A DNA stretch of 54,404 nt from Candidatus Harrisonbacteria bacterium CG10_big_fil_rev_8_21_14_0_10_49_15 (GCA_002773415.1 PFBD01000028.1:78474-132877), one strand, 5' to 3'. Positions 24,164 to 32,193 are shown, counted from the stretch's first letter. Made by a program: numbers and translations. The notes: generated by a model not told the origin, from the sequence alone.

Positions 24164-24225
24164 GTTTCAGGCTGACCTCTTAGTGATTCAGAGATTGAAA
24201 GGACTCCACTCGGGACAGCCATAAC

Positions 24226-24259
24226 CCCACTTAACAATTTAGTTAAATTGTTAAGTGGG
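24226..24259. repeat. Hairpin repeat, copy 2
   Basis: CCCACTTAACAATTT-AGTT-AAATTGTTAAGTGGG is a perfect 15-base-pair stem, then GAAAAGGACCC. It shares the central core with copy 1 at 22045-22076, and the pair flanks the lipoprotein/XRE/TrmB segment. Confidence 0.8.
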
Positions 24260-24304
24260 TAAAAACGAAAAGGACCCTGCTCGGTTGCGCGATTAGGGAG
24301 GCTT

Positions 24305-24973
24305 TTATAAAACCTGGTTCGCGACTTGGACGGCTTGCTCCTGGAAAAACGTTTTTACATCCGGCCAGTGGTATTCAAAAAAGGCTTGTGGCATGGGATC
24401 ATTTTCTGCGTCGTCAAAATAAGTTAAGGCTTTGATAATGTGATGATAGTCGTGAGCGACGCCCGGATATTGTCTGGGTAATTTTTTCAGAATATCTAGA
24501 AGAGAAAATCCGTTTTGGCAAAGCCAGTATAGATCAACAAAATCGCGGCGTTTCCCACGTTGGCTTACGGCCAACATCTTCATAACAGCAATATCTTTGA
24601 TTGTAAGAATGCGCAAGCTGCCTCGCTCAATGAAAGGTTCACTAGGAAGAAAGAATGGATATGCGATAAAGCTAATCTTTGCTCCGGATAAACGCCCGTA
24701 GACTGTTCCCTCGCGGATAATATCAGTTTCCCAATCCGACTTAGAGAAGTGCTCAACAAGTATTCCGGGTGAAAAATCACTATCCGTTGTGAAAAAATCT
24801 AAATCAACTGATATACGATGGCCCACCTGAAGCGCCATTGCAGTACCGCCAGCGAGATACCAGTTTGTTTTTTTAAGCCATTCTGCCTGTTCTAAGTGGC
24901 CAAAAGCAGCTGCTGTCGCAGGCGGCATGATTGATAGCTTTAGATTTATTTGGCCTGAGTCAGAAGACGCCAT
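24305..24973 (-). CDS. AbiEii/AbiGii-type nucleotidyltransferase toxin
   Basis: A 222-residue DUF1814-type nucleotidyltransferase. WYLAGGTAMALQVGHRISVDLDFFT carries the G-G-[TS] and D-x-D-F core; later motifs IKDIAVMKMLAVSQRGKRRDFVDLYWL are family-typical. AbiEii toxins transfer nucleotides to RNA or protein targets and are held in check by a partner encoded upstream. Here the partner (24946-25173) overlaps the toxin start by 28 bases. An internal start at ATG 24928 (MPPATAAAF) is also possible. Such pairs act in abortive infection or plasmid stability. Confidence 0.85.
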   Translation of the reverse strand: MASSDSGQINLKLSIMPPATAAAFGHLEQAEWLKKTNWYLAGGTAMALQVGHRISVDLDFFTTDSDFSPGILVEHFSKSDWETDIIREGTVYGRLSGAKISFIAYPFFLPSEPFIERGSLRILTIKDIAVMKMLAVSQRGKRRDFVDLYWLCQNGFSLLDILKKLPRQYPGVAHDYHHIIKALTYFDDAENDPMPQAFFEYHWPDVKTFFQEQAVQVANQVL

Positions 24974-25173
24974 AAAGATTTGGTTTGTGGATGAAGGGCG
25001 CGGGAGCGCTCAACAACATCTCGAATTAGTTCCATTTTATAGGTTCTACGCATCCAGCGCACTTCCTTATCGTTACCAAAATCTAAAATCCGTTCAATGA
25101 TGTAGCGGGCGTGCTTCTTTGGATCAATTGTTTTGGGATCCACATCCCAGAATAGCTCTTGTCTGAATTCCAT
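24946..25173 (-). CDS. DUF6922-like partner of the AbiEii toxin
   Basis: A 75-residue protein MEFRQELFWDVDPKTIDPKKHARYIIERILDFGNDKEVRWM... Its shape (F-W-D-x-D at the start, then H-x-x-Y-I-I-E-R-I-L) matches small proteins found next to AbiEii-type toxins, and the 3' end overlaps the toxin gene. It probably acts as the antitoxin or a regulator. I use ATG 25173 because the longer frame adds six unrelated residues. No DNA-binding motif is obvious. Confidence 0.75.
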   Translation of the reverse strand: MEFRQELFWDVDPKTIDPKKHARYIIERILDFGNDKEVRWMRRTYKMELIRDVVERSRALHPQTKSLWRLLTQAK

Positions 25174-25277
25174 TTTATAAGTATACCACAAAATTTATGA
25201 AAAATCCAGTAAAATTTACGCGATTCTCCCTTTTCTATCGCGCCCATCTGTAGTCTTGACGAAGGCGGGTCGCGCAC

Positions 25278-25316
25278 TCCCTCTCTTAAGTTAAGAGAGG
25301 GTTGGGGTGAGTTATG
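25278..25316. repeat. Repeat copy 2 of 3 (CTCTTAAGTTAAGAG family)
   Basis: CCCTCTCTTAA-GTTAAGAGAGGG hairpin followed by TTGGGGTGAGTTATG. It is the same unit as inside capA (5835-5876) and, inverted, at 28229-28268. Confidence 0.85.
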
Positions 25317-25449
25317 CTGCTCGTAGTAGCAATTTTTATGAAAATGCAAAAGGGGCGACTGGTTTTCCAGTGCGCCCCTTGTTGTGCGGATCCTATTCCC
25401 TCCTTCCTTTGTTGTTGCGGTTCGGATCAAGACCGCTTTGTGTGTGTTG

Positions 25450-25472
25450 CCCGGCGCCGGTGGGGCGCCGGG
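25450..25472 (-). terminator. Terminator hairpin of the sigma-region-4 operon
   Basis: CCCGGCGCC-GGTGG-GGCGCCGGG, a 9-base-pair perfect stem, directly past the stop at 25477. Confidence 0.6.
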
Positions 25473-25476
25473 GCTA

Positions 25477-25830
25477 CTACTCCGAGCTGTCGTCGTCGTC
25501 GAAGCTGTCCAGAAAGCCATCCAGCTTCCTGGCGCGAACCGGGTGCTGGAGCTTGCGCAGAGCCTTGGCCTCGATCTCACGTACGCGCGCGCGGGTGACC
25601 CTGAAGATGCGGCCGGTCTCCTCGAGCGCCTGCGGGTAGTCCCCTCCGATTCCGTAGCGCTCCTTGATGAGCTCGCGCTCTTCGGGGGTCATGTTGGCGA
25701 GGATCTGCTGGACTCTCGCCCGGAGTTCTGCCTTCGCCTCCTTGCTGGCGGGCGGTTCGCTTGGCTCGACATTGCCGAAGATCGCCTTCAGCAACTTCTG
25801 CTCGGAACTCTCTTTGTCAGACTTCGTCAT
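25477..25830 (-). CDS. Stand-alone sigma-70 region 4 protein
   Basis: A 117-residue protein consisting of a charged N-terminal part and sigma-70 region 4: MTPEERELIKERYGIGGDYPQALEETGRIFRVTRARVREIEAKALRKLQHPVRARKLDGFLDSF. This copies the last 60 residues of RpoD (T-R-x-R-[VI]-R-x-I-E-A-K-A-L-R-K-L), including the -35-recognition helix, but has no regions 1-3. It is the last gene of a three-gene GC-rich operon with overlapping ends (25817-25830). It could bind -35 elements or the RNA polymerase flap and modulate the main sigma factor. Confidence 0.85.
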   Translation of the reverse strand: MTKSDKESSEQKLLKAIFGNVEPSEPPASKEAKAELRARVQQILANMTPEERELIKERYGIGGDYPQALEETGRIFRVTRARVREIEAKALRKLQHPVRARKLDGFLDSFDDDDSSE

Positions 25831-26188
25831 GATTCTCTCCTGTGAACGGGGGGGGGTTGACTACAGGTCCATGGGAAGCGGCCACTAGACAGATTCTTGC
25901 GAAATGCAGGAGTGTCTGATCGAGATCCTGCCACATCATCTGGCCGTGCGCGCCAACCATCTGACGAGCGAGGGTCAAGCTCTGGCGATGGGTGAGCCGG
26001 CGCGGCAGGAGCGCCCGGAGCCGATAGCACCGCCACCAGAACTTCATGATCGTATCCCTTGTAGGAAGCGGAACTGCGTTCTTCCTCAAGAAGAGCACGA
26101 GCCCACTGTGGGACATGTCTACTAGAACAGACAGGAGCTGTAGCCGCACGAAGAGAACGGCCGCCTCATTAGTATCCACATTGCTCAT
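25817..26188 (-). CDS. Hypothetical protein
   Basis: A 123-residue protein with a strong GAAGGAGAG site upstream, 2 bases after the lipoprotein stop and overlapping the sigma-region-4 start by 14 bases. It begins MSNVDTNEAAVLFVRLQLLSVLVDMSHSGLVLFLRK and is rich in Arg, Leu and His with no certain membrane segment. Operon placement and start signals support a real gene. Function is unknown. Confidence 0.6.
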   Translation of the reverse strand: MSNVDTNEAAVLFVRLQLLSVLVDMSHSGLVLFLRKNAVPLPTRDTIMKFWWRCYRLRALLPRRLTHRQSLTLARQMVGAHGQMMWQDLDQTLLHFARICLVAASHGPVVNPPPFTGENHDEV

Positions 26189-26190
26189 CT

Positions 26191-26532
26191 CTACTCTCCT
26201 TCTGTGTTGATGCGTTCTGTCACGATGACCCCCCCCTGCCCAACGAAGGCGGCGACCATGACGCGATCACCGCGGTTGAACTTGCCAGCCGGCGCGACCG
26301 CCGGCCACTTGTTGATGGCACCCGGCTTGCCGGAGTTGATTCGCCGAAACTGAAACCAGACTGCTTCCTTTCCGAGCCCCTGGGCGTTTCTTGGCTCGCT
26401 TGCGAGCACGGCTTCGTAATTCCGAAAGCCATGCTTCTCGATGTAGGCGATGCGATCCTTTAGATCCTCTACGGACGGCCCACAGCTGGTGAGCAGAAAG
26501 AGCGCGAGGGCGAAATGAAAGAAAAACCGCAT
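26191..26532 (-). CDS. Small lipoprotein
   Basis: A 113-residue lipoprotein: MRFFFHFALALFLLTSCGPSVEDL has a short signal and lipobox L-T-S-C. The mature part starts helical (VEDLKDRIAYIEKHGFRNYEAVLASE) and ends in a small beta-rich domain (WPAVAPAGKFNRGDRVMVAAFVGQGGVIVTERI). A GAAGGAG site precedes the ATG. It is the first gene of the operon leading to the sigma-region-4 protein and is driven by the divergent promoter near 26580-26608. Confidence 0.78.
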   Translation of the reverse strand: MRFFFHFALALFLLTSCGPSVEDLKDRIAYIEKHGFRNYEAVLASEPRNAQGLGKEAVWFQFRRINSGKPGAINKWPAVAPAGKFNRGDRVMVAAFVGQGGVIVTERINTEGE

Positions 26533-26578
26533 GATGCTCCTTCAGTTGAACAGATTCTCTTTTCAATGACCTAGCTTA

Positions 26579-26623
26579 ATCTTAGGCTAAAAACTTGACA
26601 AAAGTCAATATATCATATATCAT
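26579..26623. promoter_or_regulatory. Overlapping divergent promoters
   Basis: The palindrome TTGACAAAAGTCAA (26595-26608) supplies both -35 boxes. Rightward: TTGACA, 17 bases, TATCAT (26618-26623) towards the TrmB gene. Leftward: TTGACT, 18 bases, TAAGAT (26584-26579) towards the lipoprotein operon. A second possible rightward promoter is TTGACA at 26683. Confidence 0.5.
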
Positions 26624-26743
26624 ATATTTATACTATTGCCATTTTCCCTTTTAAAAATTAGATAAATACGGTATACTTTATATTGACAGGGTAGTAGAAA
26701 CTCGACTGTACATCCTCGGGCGCCAAGGTCGATTTACACTACC

Positions 26744-27484
26744 ATGCAGGCACATATGGACATAAAACAAACTTTAAAAGAGCTTGGTCTCCACTCCTCG
26801 GAATCCAGAATCTATTTATACCTGCTGGAAAATGGGGTATCCACTCCTCCGCAGATAGCGAGGGGCACAGGGATAGCGAGAACCAACTGCTATCATGTAC
26901 TGCGAGAGCTTGAGGAAAAGCAGTTAGTCCAGTCACAATTGGTCCGAAAGAGGAAGACTTATTTAGCCCGTGATCCGGAGTCTTTAGTTACTTCGATAGA
27001 TAAAAAACGCGAGGCCGCGCAGCGTGCTTTGCCAGAACTACGAGAACTCTATACCACCCAGAAGAATAAGCCGAAGATACGTTTTTATAACGGCCTGGAA
27101 GAGGTGCATGAAATCTATCGGCAGACGCTGACTGCAGAAAAACTAATTGCTATTGTGGATGGCGAAAAGTTTTTCTCAACCTTGGGAAAATTTGGCGACT
27201 GGTACATTAAAGAGCTTCATAGGCGGAAGATTATTTTTGATGATATTTTTACGGCATCTTCACAGGGCAAGAGCGCTGAACGGGTTAAGGAGTTGCGTGG
27301 TGCACTACATGCGATAAAATTTCTGCCTCCCAGATGTAAGGATGCGCCGACTGATATATTGATATGGGGTGATAACGTCGCCTTGATAACTCTGGAGAAG
27401 CCGGTTTTTGGGACTATAATTACCAGCGAATCAATCTCGCAGACTTTTAAGACGCTTTTCTATTTCATTTGGGAGGAGCTGTAA
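26744..27484 (+). CDS. TrmB-family transcriptional regulator
   Basis: A 246-residue winged-helix regulator: TLKELGLHSSESRIYLYLLENGVSTPPQIARGTGIARTNCYHVLRELEEKQLVQSQ, a helical linker, then a C-terminal domain (IRFYNGLEEVHEIYRQTLTAEKLIAIVDGEKFF...). That domain resembles the phospholipase-D-like sensor part of TrmB proteins without catalytic residues. ATG 26756 (MDIKQTLKEL) may be the real start. It ends at a strong two-way terminator. Paralogous to the products at 23369 and 45281. Confidence 0.87.
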   Translation: MQAHMDIKQTLKELGLHSSESRIYLYLLENGVSTPPQIARGTGIARTNCYHVLRELEEKQLVQSQLVRKRKTYLARDPESLVTSIDKKREAAQRALPELRELYTTQKNKPKIRFYNGLEEVHEIYRQTLTAEKLIAIVDGEKFFSTLGKFGDWYIKELHRRKIIFDDIFTASSQGKSAERVKELRGALHAIKFLPPRCKDAPTDILIWGDNVALITLEKPVFGTIITSESISQTFKTLFYFIWEEL

Positions 27485-27486
27485 AC

Positions 27487-27515
27487 AAAAATCCCTCCGG
27501 CGAGGAGGGATTTTT
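27487..27515. terminator. Bidirectional terminator
   Basis: AAAAATCCCTCC-GGCGA-GGAGGGATTTTT, a perfect 12-base-pair stem with A- and T-tracts, between trmB-type gene and clpP, which converge. Confidence 0.9.
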
Positions 27516-27559
27516 GGGAGGGTGGATCCCGGCGGTGGCGGGATGAAATAAGCTAAAGC

Positions 27560-28174
27560 TTATTTCACCTTCTTGCTGGTTTTGACGATTTCGTCGATGA
27601 TGCCGTATTTTTTGGCTTCAGTCGGGTCAAGGTAGTAGTCGCGGTCGGTGTCTTTTTCCACCTTGGTAACGGCCTGGCCGGTGTGCTTGGACAAGATCTG
27701 GTTTAGGTTTTCCTTCATCTTGATTATCTGCTTGGCCGTTATCTCAATGTCGCTTGCCTGGCCTTCGGCGCCACCCATCACTTGGTGAATCATCACTTGG
27801 GAGTTTGGCAGGGCAAAACGCTTGTTTTTTTGCCCGGCGGCAAGAATAACAGCGGCCATACTGGCGGCCATACCCACACAGATAGTAGAGACGTCCGAGC
27901 TGATGTACTGCATGGTGTCGTAGATAGCCATGCCTGAAAGAACAGAGCCGCCCGGGCTGTTGATGTACAGCTTGATGTCTTTCTTCGGGTCTTCGTGCTC
28001 TAAGAAAATAAGCTGGGCCACGACTAAGTTAGCGACGGTGTCGTTTATTGGTCCGCTTAAAAAGATAATCCTGTCTTTAAGTAGACGCGAGTAGATGTCG
28101 TAGGCGCGCTCGCCGTACTGGGTCTTTTCTAAGACGGTTGGGACTAGATATTGGGTTATTTCGTTTTTGTTCAT
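27560..28174 (-). CDS. clpP: ATP-dependent Clp protease proteolytic subunit
   Basis: ClpP forms the barrel that degrades proteins fed by Clp ATPases. The 204-residue protein carries the catalytic Ser in GMAASMAAV (S105), His in VMIHQVMGG (H130) and Asp in the DRDYYLDP region; the [10 protein letters not shown] oxyanion loop is intact. It has no propeptide. It lies downstream of tig on the same strand, the classic tig-clpP order, though clpX is not next to it. Confidence 0.97.
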   Translation of the reverse strand: MNKNEITQYLVPTVLEKTQYGERAYDIYSRLLKDRIIFLSGPINDTVANLVVAQLIFLEHEDPKKDIKLYINSPGGSVLSGMAIYDTMQYISSDVSTICVGMAASMAAVILAAGQKNKRFALPNSQVMIHQVMGGAEGQASDIEITAKQIIKMKENLNQILSKHTGQAVTKVEKDTDRDYYLDPTEAKKYGIIDEIVKTSKKVK

Positions 28175-28228
28175 AATGTAATTATTTTACCTGCCTCAAT
28201 TGACCTAATTTCTAATTGTTCCAAATCT

Positions 28229-28268
28229 CATAACTCACCCCAACCCTCTCTTACCTTAAGAGAGGGGG
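28229..28268. repeat. Repeat copy 3 of 3, inverted
   Basis: CATAACTCACCCCAACCC followed by TCTCTTACCTTAAGAGA is the reverse complement of the unit at 25278. It sits between tig and clpP. Confidence 0.85.
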
Positions 28269-28331
28269 TGCGGAATTCGTACCTTGGTGCTTATTTAGAA
28301 TAATTAGAACAATTAGAGTACTTAGAATAAT

Positions 28332-29579
28332 TTAGCTTTCTTTCTTAGGTGCCTGGGACTGCAAAAACTCAAAAACTTTTTGCGTCTGGACCGTGTCATA
28401 AATATACCCGCCGTGAGTCTCTGGGTCAACGCCATGCTTTTGCGCCTGAGCGGCAACCTCTTCTTGGGTTGGCTCCAGCTTTTCTGTTTGGGCGATTTTG
28501 TACAGCACTAAATGACTAGTGACATTCTTGGCGGCCTTGTCACGGAGTTTTTCGCGAAGCTCTTTGTCTAATGTCTCCCCTGTTTTGTCGTCCGGCGCGG
28601 GCATGGACTGCTTCATCTGCTCAACCATGCCATCCAAAGTGCGCTCTAACAAAATGTCCGGGATCTCCACCTTGGTCTTGTCGTTTATCTTCGCTAGCAC
28701 CTCCAGGCGTTGGCGCTCTAGCTCTTTTTGATCTTTCTCCATGCCTAGGCCTTCACGCATGCTTTTGTGCAGGTCGGCGACTGTCTTGAATGTCGGAGCA
28801 AGGCTGGCGGCAAACTCGTCGGTGAGCTTTGGTATATCGCGCTCATACACGCCGATTACCTTACCCTTAAACTGTAAATCTTTTCCTTGCAACTCTTTTT
28901 GCCAGTAGTCTTTCGGCGCAGTTAGAGTGAAGTCTAAGTCATCGCCATCGCTCTTGCCGACGAGCGCTTCGTCAAAGCCGGTGATGAACTTGCTGTCGCC
29001 TAAAATGAAACGCTCTTTTTGAAAAGCGGTGTTTGGGATGGATTTACCACCCGTGAACGCCTCCAGGTCTATCTCTAGCAGGTCGCCCATCTTCGCCGGC
29101 CGGTTGGCACTGGTCTCTTTGGCGCGCGACTCTAAGATCCACTGCGTGGTCTTGGTCATCTCTTCTTCGCTGACGTCTGTCTTTCGCTCCTGGCTAAATA
29201 TCTCTTTGGCGATAGCTTTATAATCCGGCAGTTTCACTTCTGGGAACAAAGTCAGAGTTGCTTTATAAGTTAGGCCGCCGCTGACGCTTTCAGTTACTTC
29301 TATTTGCGGCTGGTCTATGAAGGTCCAGTCGTTCTCTATCTTAACCTCGTCAAGGCTGTGGCGGATAGCATCTTCAAGGGCCGCCTCAAATACCTTGGTT
29401 TTGTTGATGGCTTGGTCAGCCATCTCTTTTGGAGCAGTCCCCTTCCTGTAACCCTTCAACTCAACGCCGGCCAAGGCGTCTTCATAAATAGGCTGGTAGT
29501 ACTGCTGGAACTCGGCTTTATCCAGAGTTATCTCAACCTCTATCTTGGAATTTTCTAATTTTTTGATTTTATTCTTCAT
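28332..29579 (-). CDS. tig: Trigger factor
   Basis: Ribosome-associated chaperone and peptidyl-prolyl isomerase, 415 residues from ATG 29579 (MKNKIKKLENSKIEVEI), the usual family start. The ribosome-binding domain has GYRKGTAPKEM, a variant of the G-F-R-x-G-K-x-P loop. A FKBP-like domain (GDLLEIDLEAF ... FITGFDEALVGKSDGDDLDFTLTAP) and the C-terminal helical arms (MKQSMPAPDDKTGETLDKELREKLRDKAAKNV) follow. The G-F-R-K-G-K to G-Y-R-K-G-T change may weaken ribosome contact. Confidence 0.95.
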   Translation of the reverse strand: MKNKIKKLENSKIEVEITLDKAEFQQYYQPIYEDALAGVELKGYRKGTAPKEMADQAINKTKVFEAALEDAIRHSLDEVKIENDWTFIDQPQIEVTESVSGGLTYKATLTLFPEVKLPDYKAIAKEIFSQERKTDVSEEEMTKTTQWILESRAKETSANRPAKMGDLLEIDLEAFTGGKSIPNTAFQKERFILGDSKFITGFDEALVGKSDGDDLDFTLTAPKDYWQKELQGKDLQFKGKVIGVYERDIPKLTDEFAASLAPTFKTVADLHKSMREGLGMEKDQKELERQRLEVLAKINDKTKVEIPDILLERTLDGMVEQMKQSMPAPDDKTGETLDKELREKLRDKAAKNVTSHLVLYKIAQTEKLEPTQEEVAAQAQKHGVDPETHGGYIYDTVQTQKVFEFLQSQAPKKES

Positions 29580-29603
29580 TTTTTCACTTTGTGAAGCTTT
29601 CAC

Positions 29604-29680
29604 TAGTCACTAATAATCACCAATCGTACGAATAGCTCTCAAGATTTTGAATTAGATTAGTTTGATTAGTGATTCGTGAT
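29604..29680. repeat. Dispersed spacer repeat, inverted pair
   Basis: TAGTCACTAATAATCACCAATCGTACGAAT and, about 40 bases on, AGTTTGATTAGTGATTCGTGAT in opposite sense. Same family as 15459-15545; lies between ppa and tig. Confidence 0.7.
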
Positions 29681-29683
29681 GTC

Positions 29684-30253
29684 TTAGTTTTTCGTTGATG
29701 TTCCGAATTTCTTCTCATACTCTGCCATAGACTCCTTAATAAGCTCGTAGGCTTTTTCCGGACCTAAAAACTCGCCAATCTTCACTGCGCCCGGACCCTT
29801 GATAGCAAACTTATAAATCTCCATGAAAGTTGCGAGATCCTTTCTTTCATACGGCGCTAGTTGATCAACATGGGTAACGTGATCGTAGCGTGCGTCTTTG
29901 GCGTTTACACAGATTATCTTGTGGTCCACTTCGCCACCGTCTAACATTTCCATCATACCTATGACCCGGCCCTTAGCTAATATCCCTGGCATCAGTGGCT
30001 CGCCGCTACTAAACAAAACCGCGTCAAGCGGATCGTTATCGCCGCTATTCCAGGTGCTTGGAACATCGCAGTAGTTTGTCGGATAGACAGTTGGCCCTTC
30101 AAGTACTCGGTCAAGCTCTAGGATGCCGACCTCTTTATTATATTCGTACTTGTTCACGCTCCCCTTCTGGATCTCCACAAAAAGATTCAAGATCTGCGGC
30201 GCATCATCTTGCTTAATGCGATGAAAATGTGAGTAGCCTTGGTGCATTTCCAT
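29684..30253 (-). CDS. ppa: Inorganic pyrophosphatase
   Basis: Family I soluble pyrophosphatase (189 residues) that hydrolyses pyrophosphate and pulls biosynthetic reactions forward. The metal signature is GDNDPLDAVLFSS (D-x-D-P-x-D), preceded by YPTNYCDVPST and followed by DARYDHVTHVDQL; VEIQKGSVNKYEYNKE provides the substrate-binding Lys and Glu. It is longer at the N-terminus than E. coli PPase by about ten residues. Housekeeping gene between tig and nusA. Confidence 0.95.
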   Translation of the reverse strand: MEMHQGYSHFHRIKQDDAPQILNLFVEIQKGSVNKYEYNKEVGILELDRVLEGPTVYPTNYCDVPSTWNSGDNDPLDAVLFSSGEPLMPGILAKGRVIGMMEMLDGGEVDHKIICVNAKDARYDHVTHVDQLAPYERKDLATFMEIYKFAIKGPGAVKIGEFLGPEKAYELIKESMAEYEKKFGTSTKN

Positions 30254-30279
30254 AAGTTTAGATTATTAGCTTATTACTT

Positions 30280-31578
30280 TTAATCTTCTTTTGCTTTTTC
30301 TTCCTTCTCCTCGGTCGCCTCCTCTTCCTTTACGGGAGTTTCTGTTTCGGTTTCGGTTTCAGCCTTTACTTCAGACTCAGTGGTCGCATCTTCCCCTTCG
30401 CCAAAGTCAGCCACGCCTTCTTCGTGCACTTCTTCCGGGGCAGTGATGGAACGAACATCTATCTTCCAGCCGGTCAGCTTTGCGGCTAGGCGAACATTCT
30501 GACCACCGCGACCAATAGCTAGTGAGAGTTGGTCGTTTGGTACAAACACGCGTGCCTCTTGGTTTGGCAGGATCTCCACTTCGTTGACTCTGGCCGGTGA
30601 GAGCGAGCTGGCGATAAAGTGAGCCGGGTCTTCAGACCACTCAATGATGTCTATTTTCTCTTGGCCAAGCTCGTTAGACACGGCCATGACGCGAGTACCG
30701 CGCTGACCGACACAGGAGCCAACCGGATCCACGCCTTCAACATTGCTGGCGACCGCCACTTTAGTGCGGCTACCCGGCTCTCGAGCAATAGCCTTTAGCT
30801 CAATTGTGTTGTCTGTTATTTCCGGAATTTCCAATTCAAACAAGTGGCGGACAAAGTCGGGGTGGGCACGAGACAAGATGATGCTTGGGATGCGCGCGTC
30901 TTCTTTAACTTCAACAATAAAGAATTTAAGGCGCTCGCCAATGCGATAGTGCTCGGCCGGGATCTGCTCGTTGTACGGCATTATTGCGGTGGCGCGGCCG
31001 ACATCAATAAACACTGTGCCGCGCTCCATGCGTTGCACAGTTCCAGAGACGATCTCGCCTTCACGGCCCTTGAACTCCTTAATAATAGAGTCGCGCTCGG
31101 CTTCGCGCAGCCGTTGTAAGATAACCTGCTTGGCGGACTGGGCGGCGATGCGGCCAAACTCTTCATGGGTTTCCAGCGGGAAGAGCATCTCTTCGCTAAG
31201 CTCAGCACCCTTTTTTATTTTCTTGGCTTCTTCAAGAGTGATATGCCTGTCAGAGTTGTAGCGCGGCAAAACCTCTTCGCCTTCTTCAGACTCTTCTTCC
31301 AGGGCGGCTTCTGGCTCCTCCCCTTCTTCGTCCTCACTTTTTTCTTCACGAAAACGAACCGTTGTCTCGTCAACAACAGTCTTAACCTGCCAGAACTTCA
31401 GCTCGCCTGTCTTTAGGTCGAACTTTGCCTGAATCACTTCGCCTTTTTTTTCGTATTCTTTTTTGTAGGCGGCGGCGATACTAGACTCAATTGCCTCTAA
31501 TACTTTTGCAGCGTCAATGCCTTTTTCTTCAGACACCTGCTCAATAGCTCGTTTAATTGTTTTTAGATCCATCAACAT
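30280..31578 (-). CDS. nusA: Transcription termination/antitermination protein NusA
   Basis: NusA (432 residues) binds RNA polymerase and RNA. Domains in order: N-terminal domain (DLKTIKRAIEQVSEEKGIDAAKVLEAIESSIAAAYKKEY), interrupted by an acidic insert (about residues 80-115), an S1 domain (GEIVSGTVQRMERGTVFIDVGRATAIMPYNEQ), and KH domains (GSCVGQRGTRVMAVSNELGQEKIDIIEW; LAIGRGGQNVRLAAKLTGWKIDV). A Glu/Thr-rich C-terminal tail follows. ATG 31578 is used; a longer TTG frame exists. It may be driven by the promoter in the hairpin element at 31717. Confidence 0.96.
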   Translation of the reverse strand: MLMDLKTIKRAIEQVSEEKGIDAAKVLEAIESSIAAAYKKEYEKKGEVIQAKFDLKTGELKFWQVKTVVDETTVRFREEKSEDEEGEEPEAALEEESEEGEEVLPRYNSDRHITLEEAKKIKKGAELSEEMLFPLETHEEFGRIAAQSAKQVILQRLREAERDSIIKEFKGREGEIVSGTVQRMERGTVFIDVGRATAIMPYNEQIPAEHYRIGERLKFFIVEVKEDARIPSIILSRAHPDFVRHLFELEIPEITDNTIELKAIAREPGSRTKVAVASNVEGVDPVGSCVGQRGTRVMAVSNELGQEKIDIIEWSEDPAHFIASSLSPARVNEVEILPNQEARVFVPNDQLSLAIGRGGQNVRLAAKLTGWKIDVRSITAPEEVHEEGVADFGEGEDATTESEVKAETETETETPVKEEEATEEKEEKAKED

Positions 31579-31654
31579 ATTTGTTTTGCTTTGCAAACCC
31601 GCAGACTAGCGCAGAATCGCAACATTATTTAATTGTTATTTAGTTGTAGATGAC

Positions 31655-31682
31655 GAAAGGCCGCCCCGCGAGGCGACCTTTC
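31655..31682 (-). promoter_or_regulatory. Leader hairpin upstream of nusA
   Basis: GAAAGGCCGCC-CCGCGA-GGCGACCTTTC forms an 11-base-pair stem with one mismatch, about 75 bases before the nusA start and downstream of a possible promoter (TTGACA-N16-TATTCT read on the minus strand, about 31720-31693). There is no U-tract after it. An attenuator or binding site is possible. Confidence 0.4.
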
Positions 31683-31716
31683 AAGATAATTGCAGAATAC
31701 TCCGATTTTGCGTTTT

Positions 31717-31795
31717 GTCAACCCCCACACCAATGGAGCAGCAGAAGCGAACCGTCTGGCGAAGACAGCCCTGCTCCATTGGTGTGGGGGTCAAC
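31717..31795 (-). repeat. Hairpin-promoter element, copy A
   Basis: A 21-base-pair perfect stem (arms 31721-31741 and 31771-31791, core CCCCCACACCAATGGAGCAG) with a 29-base loop. Copy B at 33273-33351 is the same element in opposite orientation. It lies 8 bases past the yraN stop, and its distal arm ends in TTGACA, a -35 box facing nusA. Confidence 0.9.
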
Positions 31796-31803
31796 CCTCC
31801 CTT

Positions 31804-32193
31804 TCACACATTTTGATAGTGATTTATAATGCAATCTTTTTTATAATCTGTCAATATCGGGTTTAAAACGGTAATGGCGACGAGGTCGCACCGCCAGCCG
31901 GCTTCCCCTACTCTTTCCGGATACTTTCCGGAATACCACTGAGCAGAGCGGTGAGTCTTTTTCTGCTTCGCAAATCCGTAAAGGTGTTCCGCACGAAACG
32001 AATCGCTGGCTCCGGTCATGGTTTTTACTTCGGCAAACACTAAAACACCGGTAGAAGTTTCGCGACAAACGAGATCCAGTTCTCCGCCGGGTACTTTGAA
32101 TTTAGCCTCCAGAATCTTGTACCCATTGTCTCGGAGATACATGGCGGCAATTGCTTCGCCAAAGTCCCCTTTCGCGGTTGTGTTTTTCGCCAT
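31804..32193 (-). CDS. YraN (UPF0102) family endonuclease-like protein
   Basis: A 129-residue protein of the YraN family, a PD-(D/E)XK-like fold related to Holliday-junction resolvases. It has GDFGEAIAAMYLRDNGYKIL, then GGELDLVCRE and FAEVK (E-x-D ... E-x-K), matching the family's active-site pattern. The last 20 residues (ILTDYKKDCIINHYQNV) extend past the usual end. Substrate and role are not established. It is transcribed towards nusA and ends at hairpin copy A. Confidence 0.9.
   Translation of the reverse strand: MAKNTTAKGDFGEAIAAMYLRDNGYKILEAKFKVPGGELDLVCRETSTGVLVFAEVKTMTGASDSFRAEHLYGFAKQKKTHRSAQWYSGKYPERVGEAGWRCDLVAITVLNPILTDYKKDCIINHYQNV

Noticed and set aside
25083-25639. Frames running through the 25278 repeat
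   Set aside because: They translate the repeat and the terminator, with no start signals; treated as noncoding.
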